A DNA stretch of 64,000 nucleotides from positions 62,001-126,000 of the forward strand of contig NZ_BCYR01000010.1 of NCBI RefSeq assembly GCF_001598295.1, read 5' to 3'. Below are positions 26,050-35,740 of the stretch, piece by piece. Both the position numbers and the translations under genes were made by a program. Source of the stretch: Klebsiella ornithinolytica NBRC 105727 = ATCC 31898. GTDB taxonomy: Bacteria; Pseudomonadota; Gammaproteobacteria; Enterobacterales; Enterobacteriaceae. Every line of letters begins with the position of its first letter. The first letter of the stretch is position 1. The notes beneath the pieces were generated by a model. It was not told where the DNA came from, ran no database searches, and saw only the letters and a list, made by a program, of their open reading frames with translations.

Positions 26050-27753
26050 TTGTCCAGATTACTGCACGGATTAAAAACTAAACGGACGCGATTTTCACAC
26101 GCTCTTGGAATCGCGTTAATCGGCGGCACGCTGGCATTTTCTTCTGTGGCCAGCGCGGACGATATTTTGCAGGAAGGCATCACGCCGGCCACCGATGCCA
26201 GCCAGATCCCGGCGGCAGCCAAACTGCGTAAAGACACCGTCGTCGCCGGGATTTCCGAGCCGCAGGGGATCTTTAACCCCTACTTCTTCGTTAACGGCTG
26301 GGACGAAAACGTCACCAACGTCATCTTTTCACGCCTGATTGACTGGGACAGCCACGGCAACCTGGTCCCTGGCCTGGCCGAAAGCTGGCAAGTGAGCGCC
26401 GACAACAAAGTGTATACCATCAAGCTGCGGCCGAATCTGACCTTCAGCGACGGCTCGCCGCTCACCGCGGAAGATGTCGCCTTTACTCTGACCGTGCTGC
26501 TGGATCCAAAGTATGACGGCGATACCGATATTACCCTCGCCAACATTGCCGGCGGCGCCGAGTATAAAGCCGGGAAAGCCGACAGCGTCAGCGGCCTGAA
26601 GGTCATCGACCCGCTGACCCTGCAGGTCACGACGACGCAGCCCGGGGCCACCACCCTTTCGCGGATCGGAGGGCCGGTGCTGTCGAAAGCCTGGTACGGC
26701 AAAGAGTATCAGCGCGGCAACCTCGACTATCTCCGCACCCTGCACGGAAAACCGCTGGGCAACGGTCCTTACGTCTATGACAAATATATTCCGGGCCAGG
26801 AGATTCGTTTCCACGCTAACAGCCACTTCTACCGCGGCACACCGCCGACGCCGCGCTTTATCTACCGCGTCACCAACCCGTCGACCAACTTCCAGCTGTT
26901 CCAGACCGGCGAAACCGACTACGACGCCTTTACCTCGCGCCCGGACGATATCGAACAGCTGAGAATGCTCGGCTTCGCCAATATCAACCTCTACGGCTCC
27001 AGCGATTACAGCCAGGTGGAGTTTAACGTCCGTCGTCCGGCGCTGAAGGAGGTCAAAGTTCGTCAGGCGCTGATTTACGGCCTCGACCGCCAGAAGCTGA
27101 TCGATGTGGTGTACCAGGGCTATGGCAAGGTGGCCGTTGAACCGATCGCCCCTATCTCCTGGGCCTACAATCCGCAGGGGGTTAACCCGTATCACTACGA
27201 TCCGGCGCAGGCGAAAAAACTGCTCGATGAAGCGGGCTGGAAACCGGGTCCGGACGGCATCCGCGTGAAAGACGGCCAGCGTCTGGAGCTGACGCTGCTG
27301 GTCAGTAAGAAGGTGCTCAACGATGCGCTGATCCCGATTGCCAAAGAGAACTGGCAGCAGATCGGCGTCGTGCTCAAGCCGCAGGTGGTCGACTTCAACG
27401 CCCTGATGGCCCAGCGTAAAGCGGGCAACTATGACCTGGCCTCCTTTAGCACCAGCACGCTCAACGACCCGCACGATGGTGTATGGGATTTCTACAGCAC
27501 TGAAGCCAAAGAGTCAGGCTATAACAATCCACAGGTCGATAAGCTGATTAACGCGGGCAACGCCGTGCTCGACGTCGAAAAACGTAAGCCGATTTACCAC
27601 CAGCTGTATCAGGTGCTGGCGGAAGACCCGCCGGTCATTCTTCTCGGCTACCGCCAGATTCTCTCGGCCAGCAGCGCCAGGGTATCCGGTTTTAAACCGG
27701 ATATTTATAACGGCCTGACCGGCAGCCTGCCGGATGTGAAAATCGCCAGGTAA
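26050..27753 (+). CDS. Dpp/Opp-type periplasmic substrate-binding protein (family 5)
   Basis: Predicted 567-residue binding protein with a signal peptide of about 36 residues ending ASVASADD-like. Family-5 landmarks are present: SRLIDWDSHGNLVPGLAESW, FSDGSPLTAEDV and NLYGSSDYSQVEFN. The start is a TTG at 26050 preceded by gaggga. No in-frame ATG precedes the signal sequence. Family 5 proteins bind peptides, nickel, glutathione or opines, and the ligand here is unknown. Adjacent SfnB and Met-type genes hint at a sulfur compound. A 10-bp hairpin lies just after the stop. Confidence 0.9.
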   Translation: MSRLLHGLKTKRTRFSHALGIALIGGTLAFSSVASADDILQEGITPATDASQIPAAAKLRKDTVVAGISEPQGIFNPYFFVNGWDENVTNVIFSRLIDWDSHGNLVPGLAESWQVSADNKVYTIKLRPNLTFSDGSPLTAEDVAFTLTVLLDPKYDGDTDITLANIAGGAEYKAGKADSVSGLKVIDPLTLQVTTTQPGATTLSRIGGPVLSKAWYGKEYQRGNLDYLRTLHGKPLGNGPYVYDKYIPGQEIRFHANSHFYRGTPPTPRFIYRVTNPSTNFQLFQTGETDYDAFTSRPDDIEQLRMLGFANINLYGSSDYSQVEFNVRRPALKEVKVRQALIYGLDRQKLIDVVYQGYGKVAVEPIAPISWAYNPQGVNPYHYDPAQAKKLLDEAGWKPGPDGIRVKDGQRLELTLLVSKKVLNDALIPIAKENWQQIGVVLKPQVVDFNALMAQRKAGNYDLASFSTSTLNDPHDGVWDFYSTEAKESGYNNPQVDKLINAGNAVLDVEKRKPIYHQLYQVLAEDPPVILLGYRQILSASSARVSGFKPDIYNGLTGSLPDVKIAR

Positions 27754-27759
27754 CCATCA

Positions 27760-27785
27760 CAGCCGCCGGAATAACCCGGCGGCTG
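27760..27785 (+). terminator. 10-bp stem-loop between binding protein and first permease
   Basis: cagccgccgg and ccggcggctg pair perfectly around aataac. There is no T-run, so it probably protects the upstream mRNA segment rather than ending transcription. Confidence 0.6.
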
Positions 27786-27798
27786 ATGTGAGAATGTT

Positions 27799-28758
27799 AT
27801 GAGAAATTTTATCCTGAGACGGCTGCTGCAAACGCTGCCGATGCTGCTACTGGCCTCATTGATTATTTTTATGCTGTTTGCCAAAACGCCCGGCGACTTT
27901 ATCGACGGTAATATTACCCTCACTGCCGCTCGCGCCGCCGAACTCAAAGCCATCTATGGCCTCGACCAACCGCTGTTGACCCGCTATCTGCACTGGCTCG
28001 GCCAGCTGCTGCGAGGCGATCTCGGTTTCTCGTTGCAGTACCAGATTCCGGTCAGCCAGCTGCTAAACCAGTACATCTGGAACTCGTTCCTGCTGGCAAG
28101 CATTGCGCTGGTTTTTTACTGGGGCATCGGCCTGACGGTGGGTATCGTCTCCGCCATGAAGCCAAACTCGCTGTTTGACCACCTGGTGAGCGTGGCGGTC
28201 TTTGCCGCGATGTCCTTTCCAACCTTTTTCCTCTGTCTGCTGCTGATTAAGTGGTTCGCCGTGGATCTGCACTGGCTGCCGGTTGGCGGAATGACCAACA
28301 CCGGCAGCGATGACCGCGGCTGGGGCTATATCCTGCAGGTGGCCGCGCACCTGGTGCTGCCGGTTCTGGCGCTGGTGATGCTGCAGGCCGGCAGCCTGAC
28401 GCGCTACTTCCGCGCCAGTATGCTTGACGTGGTCAGAATGGATTTTATTCGTACCGCCCGCGCCAAAGGGCTGCATGAACGGACGGTGATCTTCAAACAC
28501 GCGCTGCGCAATGCGCTGCTGCCCATTATCACGCTGCTCGGCTTCGAGTTACCGGGACTGTTTTCCGGCGCCATCATCACGGAAAAGGTCTTTAACTGGC
28601 CCGGGGCCGGGCATATTCATATCGACTCGCTGGCCGCCCGCGATTATCCGGTACTGATGGGATTTACCCTGTTTCTGGCGGTGCTCACCATTCTGGGCAA
28701 CCTGATAGCCGATGTTCTCTACGCGTGGGCCGACCCGCGGATTCGGCTGAGGTCATAA
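27799..28758 (+). CDS. DppB-type ABC permease
   Basis: Predicted 319-residue inner-membrane permease with six hydrophobic segments. It starts MRNFILRRLLQTLPMLLLAS, the usual DppB/OppB opening, and has the periplasmic loop after TM1 and the EAA-type motif ending RTARAKGLHERTVIFKHALR. It pairs with the following DppC-type protein. It is the second gene of a five-gene importer operon, 45 bases after the binding protein. Confidence 0.93.
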   Translation: MRNFILRRLLQTLPMLLLASLIIFMLFAKTPGDFIDGNITLTAARAAELKAIYGLDQPLLTRYLHWLGQLLRGDLGFSLQYQIPVSQLLNQYIWNSFLLASIALVFYWGIGLTVGIVSAMKPNSLFDHLVSVAVFAAMSFPTFFLCLLLIKWFAVDLHWLPVGGMTNTGSDDRGWGYILQVAAHLVLPVLALVMLQAGSLTRYFRASMLDVVRMDFIRTARAKGLHERTVIFKHALRNALLPIITLLGFELPGLFSGAIITEKVFNWPGAGHIHIDSLAARDYPVLMGFTLFLAVLTILGNLIADVLYAWADPRIRLRS

Positions 28759-28760
28759 TC

Positions 28761-29708
28761 ATGTTTAACACTCTGTTTTCAACGCCACGTCGCCTGCGCA
28801 AGGCGGAGATTCCGGCGCTCGCTATGATCACCCCGTCACCGTGGCGCCAGGCCTGGCGGTCGCTTAAACGCAACCGGCTGGCCATGTTTTGCCTGCTGCT
28901 GCTGGCGGTAATGGCCGCCTGGTGCGTGCTGGGGCCGCTGTGGTCGCCGTGGAAAGATGATGCCACCGATGTCCTGATGATTAACAAGCCGCCCGGCGCT
29001 GAGCACTGGCTGGGCACCGACTTTCTCGGCCGCGATGTCTACACCCGCCTGCTGATGGCCGGACGTATTTCGTTGATTATTGGCCTGCTCACCATGCTGC
29101 TGTCGGTGGCGCTGGGCTACCTGCTCGGCGCCGTCTCCGGCTATGCCGGCGGCCTGACCGATAAGCTGATCATGCGCCTGGCGGACCTGGTCATGACGAT
29201 TCCCGGCCTGCCGCTGCTGATCGTCGCTGGCGCGATGTTATCCGAGCTCGATTTTTCCCCGGATGCCCGGATCTATATGGTCGTGGTGATGCTCAGCCTG
29301 CTGGAGTGGCCAAAGCTGGCGCGGCTGGTGCGGGGTCAATGCCTGTCGCTGCGCGAACGTGATTTCATGCTGGCAACCCGGGTGCTGGGCCTCTCCGCGC
29401 GCCGTCGCCTGTTTGGCCATCTGCTGCCCAATACCATTCCGATTCTGGTGGTTATGGCCACCATGGCGGTGGCAAATGCCATTCTGAGCGAATCGGCGCT
29501 CAGCTACCTTGGACTGGGGGTGGTTCCCCCCACGCCCTCCTGGGGCAATATGATGGACGCCGCCAACAGCCTGATCGATTTCCAGCGTCGTCCGTGGCTA
29601 TGGATGCCGCCGGGTATCGCCATTTTTATCACCGTGATTGCCATTAACGTGCTGGGCGACGGCCTGCGCGATGCGATGGATCCGAAAATGAAACAGAGGC
29701 TGAAATGA
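28761..29708 (+). CDS. DppC-type ABC permease
   Basis: Predicted 315-residue inner-membrane permease. The N-terminal OppC_N-like helix follows a cytoplasmic leader (WRSLKRNRLAMF). GTDFLGRDVYTRLL and the EAA loop TRVLGLSARRRLFGHLLPN identify the DppC/OppC family. I chose the ATG at 28761, two bases after the upstream stop. An upstream GTG at 28725 would overlap the previous gene. Its stop overlaps the next ATG by four bases. Confidence 0.92.
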   Translation: MFNTLFSTPRRLRKAEIPALAMITPSPWRQAWRSLKRNRLAMFCLLLLAVMAAWCVLGPLWSPWKDDATDVLMINKPPGAEHWLGTDFLGRDVYTRLLMAGRISLIIGLLTMLLSVALGYLLGAVSGYAGGLTDKLIMRLADLVMTIPGLPLLIVAGAMLSELDFSPDARIYMVVVMLSLLEWPKLARLVRGQCLSLRERDFMLATRVLGLSARRRLFGHLLPNTIPILVVMATMAVANAILSESALSYLGLGVVPPTPSWGNMMDAANSLIDFQRRPWLWMPPGIAIFITVIAINVLGDGLRDAMDPKMKQRLK

Positions 29709-30685
29709 GCGCCCCGTTAATCACTTTCCGACAACTCTCGGTCTCCTTCGCCGCTGAAAAACAGCGTGTGCGGGCGGTACAGGAGGTGTCGTTCGCTATT
29801 CATGCCGGCCAGACCGTTGGGATCGTCGGCGAATCCGGCTGTGGAAAAAGCGTCACCGCCATGGCCTTAATGGGCCTGCTGCCGCCCCAGGCCGCGCGTA
29901 TTGATAGCGGCGAAATCCTCTTTGACGGGCAGGACCTGCTGCGTCTGAAAGCCAACCCTATGGCCGACCTGCGCGGCAACCAGCTGGCGATGATCTTTCA
30001 GGAACCGATGACCGCGCTGAACCCGGTGCTGACCATCGGCGAGCAGCTGTGCGAGCCGCTCATTCGCCACCGTGGCGAAACGCCCAAAGCCGCCTGGCTC
30101 CACGCCACCCGTTTGATAAGCGAAGTGGGGCTGGCGCGCGCGGATAGCCTGATGAACAGCTACCCGCACCAGCTCTCCGGCGGGATGCTACAGCGCGTGA
30201 TGATTGCCATGGCGCTGAGCTGCCAACCGAAGCTGCTGATCGCCGATGAACCCACCACCGCGCTGGATGTCACCGTTCAGGCGCAAATCCTGCGCCTGCT
30301 GCGCGATCGGGCGCAGTCCAGGCGGATGGCGATGCTGCTGATCGCCCACGATTTGGGCGTGATTGCGCAAATGGCGGAACAGGTGGTGGTGATGTACGCC
30401 GGCCGGGTGGTCGAGTCTGGCCCGACGGCCGAGATCTTACGCCACCCGCAGCATCCCTATACTCAGGGGCTGATCGCCTCGCGTCCGGTGCCCGGCGAAC
30501 GACGCCGTCGCCTGTACTCAATTCCCGGCCAGGTGCCGGATCTGGCCGCCCTGCCGGCCGGCTGCGCCTTTGCCGACCGCTGCCAGCGGGCCAGCGCAGT
30601 CTGCCGCCAGAGTCTCCCTCCGTTATTGGGAACAACGCGGCAGGCCTCCTGCTTTCACACCCTATCCGCGGGGCCGGTTGCATGA
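29705..30685 (+). CDS. DppD-type ABC ATPase
   Basis: Predicted 326-residue ATPase. Walker A is GESGCGKS, the signature is LSGGMLQR, Walker B is [12 protein letters not shown], and the switch His is in IAHD. The C-terminal oligopeptide-transporter extension has cysteines ([14 protein letters not shown]) that in DppD/OppD relatives bind a [4Fe-4S] cluster. It overlaps both neighbours by four bases, so the ATPases are made together. Confidence 0.93.
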   Translation: MSAPLITFRQLSVSFAAEKQRVRAVQEVSFAIHAGQTVGIVGESGCGKSVTAMALMGLLPPQAARIDSGEILFDGQDLLRLKANPMADLRGNQLAMIFQEPMTALNPVLTIGEQLCEPLIRHRGETPKAAWLHATRLISEVGLARADSLMNSYPHQLSGGMLQRVMIAMALSCQPKLLIADEPTTALDVTVQAQILRLLRDRAQSRRMAMLLIAHDLGVIAQMAEQVVVMYAGRVVESGPTAEILRHPQHPYTQGLIASRPVPGERRRRLYSIPGQVPDLAALPAGCAFADRCQRASAVCRQSLPPLLGTTRQASCFHTLSAGPVA

Positions 30686-31668
30686 ACACTGAAAGCCATG
30701 AATATGTCATTGAAGTCGAAGGATTAAAAAAGCACTTTCCGCTGCGCGAGGGGCTGTTTGGCCAGCAAACCGGGCAGCTACGGGCGGTGGACGGCGTCAG
30801 CTTTCGCATCCGCCAGGGGACCATTTTCGGCCTGGTGGGCGAATCCGGCAGCGGGAAAACGACCGTGGGGCGCACGCTACTGGGGCTATACGAGAAGAGC
30901 GCCGGTAGCGTGAAATACCGGGGCCGGGAGCTCTCCGCCCTCTCCTCGCAGGAGATGCAGGCGCTACGCCCTAAAATCCAGCTGGTGTTTCAGGATCCCT
31001 ACAGTTCACTGAACCCGCGGATTCGCGTTGGCGAGGCGATTGGCGAAGCCATGCTGCAGCATAAACTGTGCAGCCGGGCGGAACTCTATGACAAGGTGAT
31101 TGCGGTCATGCAGATCTGCGGCCTCGCGCCCCACCACTACAATCGCTTTCCACATGAGTTCTCGGGCGGTCAGCGCCAGCGTATCGGGATTGCCCGGGCG
31201 CTGATTCTCAACCCGGACTTTATCATTGCCGACGAGCCGATCTCGGCGCTGGATGTCTCTATCCAGGCGCAGATCATCAACCTGTTTTCCGATCTGCGCG
31301 ACGATTTCGGCGTTACCTTTCTGTTTATCTCCCATGACCTTGGCGTGGTGGAGCATCTCTGCGATGACGTGGCGGTGATGTATCTCGGACAATTGGTGGA
31401 GACCGCCAGTCGCGATGCGCTGTTTGCCCAACCGCGCCACCCTTACACCCAGGCGCTGCTGGCGGCGGTACCGACGCTCGAGCCGCACGCCGAACCCGTC
31501 GCGGTTGTACAAGGCGAGATCCCCGATCCCGCGAATCCGCCGCCCGGCTGTCGTTTTTCTTCACGCTGCCCGAGCGCTAACGACCGCTGTCGCCGCGAAA
31601 TCCCCACGCTGCGTGAGATAGCCGCCGGCCACTTTGTGGCCTGCCATGAGGTGGTCGCCTCCTGCTAA
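30682..31668 (+). CDS. DppF-type ABC ATPase
   Basis: Predicted 328-residue ATPase. Walker A is GESGSGKTT, the signature is FSGGQRQR, Walker B is [12 protein letters not shown], and the switch His is in ISHD. The C-terminal extension again contains [14 protein letters not shown]. It is the last gene of the importer operon and is followed by a bidirectional terminator. Together the five genes encode a complete family-5 importer. Confidence 0.93.
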   Translation: MNTESHEYVIEVEGLKKHFPLREGLFGQQTGQLRAVDGVSFRIRQGTIFGLVGESGSGKTTVGRTLLGLYEKSAGSVKYRGRELSALSSQEMQALRPKIQLVFQDPYSSLNPRIRVGEAIGEAMLQHKLCSRAELYDKVIAVMQICGLAPHHYNRFPHEFSGGQRQRIGIARALILNPDFIIADEPISALDVSIQAQIINLFSDLRDDFGVTFLFISHDLGVVEHLCDDVAVMYLGQLVETASRDALFAQPRHPYTQALLAAVPTLEPHAEPVAVVQGEIPDPANPPPGCRFSSRCPSANDRCRREIPTLREIAAGHFVACHEVVASC

Positions 31669-31720
31669 AGCGCGAGGCCCTGCGACTGTCGGTCAACGTG
31701 GCCGACACCTGAGCTGAGGC

Positions 31721-31757
31721 AAAAAAAAACCAGTCAGCAATGACGCTGGCTGGTTTT
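31721..31757. terminator. Bidirectional terminator
   Basis: aaaaccagtcagc (31726-31738) pairs, apart from one mismatch, with gctggctggtttt (31745-31757). A run of A on the left and T on the right serves both the ABC operon (+) and the convergent PQQ dehydrogenase gene (-). Confidence 0.85.
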
Positions 31758-31799
31758 AACCTGGCGGAGCGGCGAACTCAATACGCCGCCTTCAGGGCG

Positions 31800-34205
31800 C
31801 TACTCTTCCAGCGCATAGGCAATAATATCATCGCCCACATCCGGGGAGTGGCTGGCGCCGCCGGCGGAGATCACCACATACTCCTTGCCCGTTTTCGGCG
31901 ATTTGTAGATCAGCGGCGCGGCCACTGCGCCTACCGGCAGACGCGCGCGCCACAGCTCTTTACCGGTTGCGGAATCCAGCGCCCGCAGGTAGTTATCCTG
32001 GGTCCCGGCAAAGAAGATCAGCCCGGAAGCGGTCGAGGTCGGGCCGCCCAGCGTCGGCATACCCAGCGGGATATGCATGTGGGTTTTCAGACCCAGCGGA
32101 CCGGTATCCTCGACGGAGCCCATCGGAACCTGCCACATCAGCTGACGAGTATTGAGATCGATGGCGCTCATCGTGCCGAACGGCGGCGTATTACACGGAA
32201 TCCCCAGCGCGGATTGCAGAATATCGATCCGCACGCCGCCATATGGCCCGGCGATCTGCGGACGGACGGTGCCCATAAAGCCCGGGACTTCGTCGGTGGA
32301 GACCTTGTATTTCGCCATATCTTCCTGACGCACCAGAGACATTCTCAGCGGCATACGCATGTCGTTAACAAACAGCGTCCCGGTGCGTTCATCGATGGTG
32401 ATGCCGCCCCAGTTCATGCCGCCCAGCAGGCTCGGCCATTCGATATACGGCTTCTCTGACGGCGGCGTATACATTCCAAGGTAGGTGGACTCTTTGAAGT
32501 CAATGCGGCACATCAGCTGGTCAAACGGCGTCACGCCCCACATGGATTTCTCGGTTAACGGCTCAACGCCGAGCTGCGGCATCCCGGTCGAGAACGGCTG
32601 CGTGGTAGAAAGACGTTCGCCTTCTGCGCCTGCGTGCGCTACCGGCCGTTCCTCAACGCGCGTCACCGGTTTGCCCGTGCGACGATCGAGAACATAGATC
32701 TGACCGGTTTTGGTGGTCTGAATCAGGACCGGAACCTCTTCGCCCTGGTCATTTTTCATATGGAACAGCACCGGCTGAGACGGCAAATCATAGTCCCAGA
32801 CATCATGGTGAACGGTCTGGAAGACCCATTTTGTTTCACCGGTGCTGGCATCCACCGCCACCACCGAAGAGCCGTACTTCTCTTTGGCCTCATTACGATC
32901 GCCGCCCCAGTAATCCGGCGGACCGTTGCCGGTCGGCAGATAAACCAGGTTCAGCTCTTTATCAAAGCCCGGAACCGTCCACACGTTCGGCGTTTCGAGT
33001 GTGTACACCCGCCCTTTTTGCGGATCGGTCACATTTTCCGGTTGCCCCACATCCCAGGCCCAAACCACGTTGCCGCTGCGCACATCGAAGGCGCGGACCA
33101 CGCCGGAAGGTTCGCCGTGAATAATATCGCGAACCCAGCCGCCCAGTATCGCAATATGCCCCATGATCACCGGCGTCGAAGTCGGATGGTAGCGCTTGCT
33201 GTTTTCGGTGTTGTCCATCCCCTGCTTGAGATCGACGCTACCGTGGCGGCCGAAGTTATCGCACAGCTCGCCGGTTTTGGCGTTCAGCGCCAGCAGGCGC
33301 GCATCGACGGTAGAGACCAGAATCCGCTGCGGACACTGCTGCAGGTCCGGGCTGGCTTTCTCCTGCGCCGTCAGCGTCGTATCGTTTTGCACATCATAGT
33401 AGCCGACGCCGCGGCAGGTAACGTGCTCTGCGGTCTGCGCGTGTGGGTCAAAGCGCCAGCGCGCTTTCCCGGTATCCGCATCCAGGGCGGTGACCACGTT
33501 CAGCGGCGTACAGGAGTAGAGCGTATCGCCAATTTGCAGCGGCGTATTCTCATCCACCCCGATCCCCGGGCCGCTTACCCGGCGGCCGGTGTGGTAGGTC
33601 CACGCCACCTTCAGGTTTTTCACGTTCTCCGGGGTAATGTCATCGTATGGAGCAAAACGGGTACCTGAGGCATCGCGGGCGAAAAACTCCCAGTTGTCGC
33701 TTTGGGAAGCGAGGGTTGGCTTACTATCGGCGGCGGCTTTCACCACGCCATGATGAATGCCACCGTGGGGAGAAAACGCCGAGACCAGCGTCGCCAGCAG
33801 CGCGATGAAAATCGCCGAGGCGCTCCAGTTCGCATAGCGGACCGCGGTGCGTTTGACCGGCAGCGTTGTGGCCAGCCACAGGCCCAGCATCAGCAGCAGA
33901 GCCGGAACCACCAGACGAGGAATCAGTCCCCAGTAGCTGAGCTGCACTTCATAAAGCGCCCAGACAAGGGTCAGTAAGAAGGTCACGATGGTGAAAGGGA
34001 GGACGTATTGACTGCGGATAAGGTATCCGATGGCGATAAGCAGATAGGCCACTCCAGCCAACAGGTACCAGGCGCTACCGCCCAGAGTCAGGAGCTTACC
34101 GCCCCAGAAAGTGAAAAAGAGTCCAGTACAAAAACTGAGTAATACAAATATAACCCGGTAGACGGTGAAGAAGATCCTCCTGCCGCTACCTCGCTGTTCG
34201 TCCAT
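31800..34205 (-). CDS. Membrane-bound PQQ-dependent dehydrogenase (glucose/quinate/shikimate family)
   Basis: Predicted 801-residue enzyme, close to the usual length of about 800. Five N-terminal hydrophobic segments fill residues 10-150. A periplasmic eight-bladed beta-propeller follows, with tryptophan-docking repeats and family stretches such as HVTCRGVGYYD, TVHHDVWDYDLPSQP and LGGPTSTASG. It oxidises a polyol, sugar or cyclitol in the periplasm and passes electrons to ubiquinone. Similarity to E. coli Gcd is evident but not close, so the substrate could be glucose, quinate or another sugar. No pqq biosynthesis genes are in the window. An inverted repeat at 34260-34281 lies upstream. Confidence 0.9.
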   Translation of the reverse strand: MDEQRGSGRRIFFTVYRVIFVLLSFCTGLFFTFWGGKLLTLGGSAWYLLAGVAYLLIAIGYLIRSQYVLPFTIVTFLLTLVWALYEVQLSYWGLIPRLVVPALLLMLGLWLATTLPVKRTAVRYANWSASAIFIALLATLVSAFSPHGGIHHGVVKAAADSKPTLASQSDNWEFFARDASGTRFAPYDDITPENVKNLKVAWTYHTGRRVSGPGIGVDENTPLQIGDTLYSCTPLNVVTALDADTGKARWRFDPHAQTAEHVTCRGVGYYDVQNDTTLTAQEKASPDLQQCPQRILVSTVDARLLALNAKTGELCDNFGRHGSVDLKQGMDNTENSKRYHPTSTPVIMGHIAILGGWVRDIIHGEPSGVVRAFDVRSGNVVWAWDVGQPENVTDPQKGRVYTLETPNVWTVPGFDKELNLVYLPTGNGPPDYWGGDRNEAKEKYGSSVVAVDASTGETKWVFQTVHHDVWDYDLPSQPVLFHMKNDQGEEVPVLIQTTKTGQIYVLDRRTGKPVTRVEERPVAHAGAEGERLSTTQPFSTGMPQLGVEPLTEKSMWGVTPFDQLMCRIDFKESTYLGMYTPPSEKPYIEWPSLLGGMNWGGITIDERTGTLFVNDMRMPLRMSLVRQEDMAKYKVSTDEVPGFMGTVRPQIAGPYGGVRIDILQSALGIPCNTPPFGTMSAIDLNTRQLMWQVPMGSVEDTGPLGLKTHMHIPLGMPTLGGPTSTASGLIFFAGTQDNYLRALDSATGKELWRARLPVGAVAAPLIYKSPKTGKEYVVISAGGASHSPDVGDDIIAYALEE

Positions 34206-34523
34206 ATCTCATCCCATACGACTTTAGTCGTTATAACCAATATATTTATTTTTAACAGCATCCGATCCAAACAAATCGGATACAGACCGCATAACATCCT
34301 GGTTGGACGCTCATGAGCCGAGCGAAGAACGTAATAAAGTATATGGATTTGTAAAAGTTATGTAAAACAAACCAGCATTAAATGTTTAAAATTTTTTAAT
34401 ATATAAACGGAAGTTGCATCAGAAACGGTGATAAAGCGCGTGATAAATCACCAGAGGAGGATAAACGGGCGGGAGATGGCTGGCCAACAGCCCCCTGTGG
34501 GCCAGCACACCGGTAGGTGCAAA
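34206..34523. other. AT-rich gap upstream of the PQQ dehydrogenase gene
   Basis: About 320 bases with no gene. The inverted repeat atccgat/atcggat (34260-34266, 34275-34281, 8-base spacer) is a possible operator for the dehydrogenase. A stem-loop gctggcc/ggccagc (34479-34506) lies just beyond the VirK-like stop and may be its terminator, though it lacks a T-run. Confidence 0.4.
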
Positions 34524-35432
34524 TTAGTTTACGGGCCGGGACCCACTGATTTGCCGCAGAGCAGCCTTCATTTCCAGCTGCGCCAGCTCCTTCAAACCTT
34601 CGCGTTTGATAAACTGACTGCGATGTTTGCTTTTGACCTCTTCTATACTTTTTTTGATCTCCTGCGGCGGTAATTTATACCAGCCGCGACGATGTTTTTC
34701 GCCCCCGACTTCCAGCCACAGCGCAGCATAACTGGTTTGTACTTTCTCGCTTTTGACGTGAAAATCGGAGTCGATGGCATAGATCTCTTTAATATCGCTA
34801 TGCTGTAAAAAACCATATAGCAGAGAGATAATTAAATTTTTCGGTCGGGTGCCGTGCAGCTCTTTAGTCAGCACTTTAATTTCATCATTGGCAATATCCT
34901 TCCCTCCCTGAATGCCGCCGATATAAGCCCGGCCATCCTCGGTGCAGGAAAAACAGATGCTGTAAATGCGTTTTCCATCCTGAAGCATTAATAGCATCAG
35001 TTCGCCCTCTTCCTGAAAAGGCGAAGCCAGCAATTTCACCGCAATGTGGCTACCGTTTTTCAGCGGAATTTCCGCCACGGTCAGCCCATACTCCACCACG
35101 TTATACAGCTGTGGAAGCGCGGCTGCGCTAAAGGTTTTCTCGATAAAAATCAAGGAGCCATAGGCAATATCCAGCTTGGCTCTTCTTGACATTTTTTTAT
35201 TTAAATAGGCTTTGAACGGCTTATCCTGAAAACTGACCAGCCCCTGCGTTGCACCGGTTAATCTGGCGCAAACATATTTATCACAAAGCGCTTGATATTC
35301 CTTATACTTTCCCCCTGCGAGAGGTATTTCTCTGCATTTTCGTAAGACCTTTTTATATTTGAGTTTAATTTGACAAATCAATTTATTATTTTTTCGCCAT
35401 TCTTTGATGGCAACTGTTGCTGTTTGAGCCAT
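34524..35432 (-). CDS. VirK/YbjX family protein (DUF535)
   Basis: Predicted 302-residue soluble protein of the DUF535 family, which includes VirK and YbjX. Recognisable stretches include YGSLIFIEKTFS, ICFSCTEDGRAYIGGIQGG and LHGTRPKNLIISLLYGF. The N-terminus is very lysine-rich. Base composition is lower in GC than the flanking genes. In Salmonella and E. coli homologues are linked to the PhoPQ response and resistance to antimicrobial peptides, but the mechanism is unknown. A Fur-like site lies about 110 bases upstream. Confidence 0.85.
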   Translation of the reverse strand: MAQTATVAIKEWRKNNKLICQIKLKYKKVLRKCREIPLAGGKYKEYQALCDKYVCARLTGATQGLVSFQDKPFKAYLNKKMSRRAKLDIAYGSLIFIEKTFSAAALPQLYNVVEYGLTVAEIPLKNGSHIAVKLLASPFQEEGELMLLMLQDGKRIYSICFSCTEDGRAYIGGIQGGKDIANDEIKVLTKELHGTRPKNLIISLLYGFLQHSDIKEIYAIDSDFHVKSEKVQTSYAALWLEVGGEKHRRGWYKLPPQEIKKSIEEVKSKHRSQFIKREGLKELAQLEMKAALRQISGSRPVN

Positions 35433-35537
35433 TGATCAAGATCCATAGAATCAACCATAATCGCGGCCATAATATCATAAATAGTTCAAGTCAACGCTTG
35501 ATTAGTGAGTCGTTGTCTTTTCATTTAATAAATAGGT

Positions 35538-35552
35538 AGATAATCATTCTCA
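35538..35552. promoter_or_regulatory. Possible Fur box
   Basis: agataatcattctca matches 12 of 14 specified bases of the 7-1-7 Fur consensus TGATAAT-N-ATTATCA. It lies between the VirK-like gene and the small acidic protein gene, so either could be iron-controlled. Confidence 0.4.
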
Positions 35553-35628
35553 CACCTATAATTAAAGGCGGGGGGATGTCAACTCTTATTATTGGCAGTC
35601 TCTTCTGGCGTCAGATGAAAATATCACG

Positions 35629-35670
35629 CGGCGCCACGCTATTACCGCTCTGTGCGGTAACGGGGCGCCG
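35629..35670. other. Nested perfect stem-loops
   Basis: cggcgcc/ggcgccg (35629-35635, 35664-35670) encloses ttaccgc/gcggtaa (35642-35648, 35654-35660). The 42-base element lies just before the promoter at 35675-35703. It could be a terminator, a small RNA end or a protein site. Confidence 0.4.
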
Positions 35671-35674
35671 AGGG

Positions 35675-35703
35675 TTCATCCTGGCATGGTTTTGCTCTAT
35701 AAT
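35675..35703 (+). promoter_or_regulatory. Sigma-70-type promoter for the small acidic protein
   Basis: TTCATC (35675-35680) is followed 17 bases later by a perfect TATAAT (35698-35703). The predicted start is near 35710, about 30 bases before the ATG. Confidence 0.55.
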
Positions 35704-35740
35704 CTGACCCCAGTCAAAAGTGAACTAAAGTGGGTAACTC

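Noticed and set aside
32634-33668. 344-codon plus-strand frame
   Set aside because: It is antisense to the PQQ dehydrogenase gene, whose propeller motifs are unmistakable. No ribosome site or family was seen.
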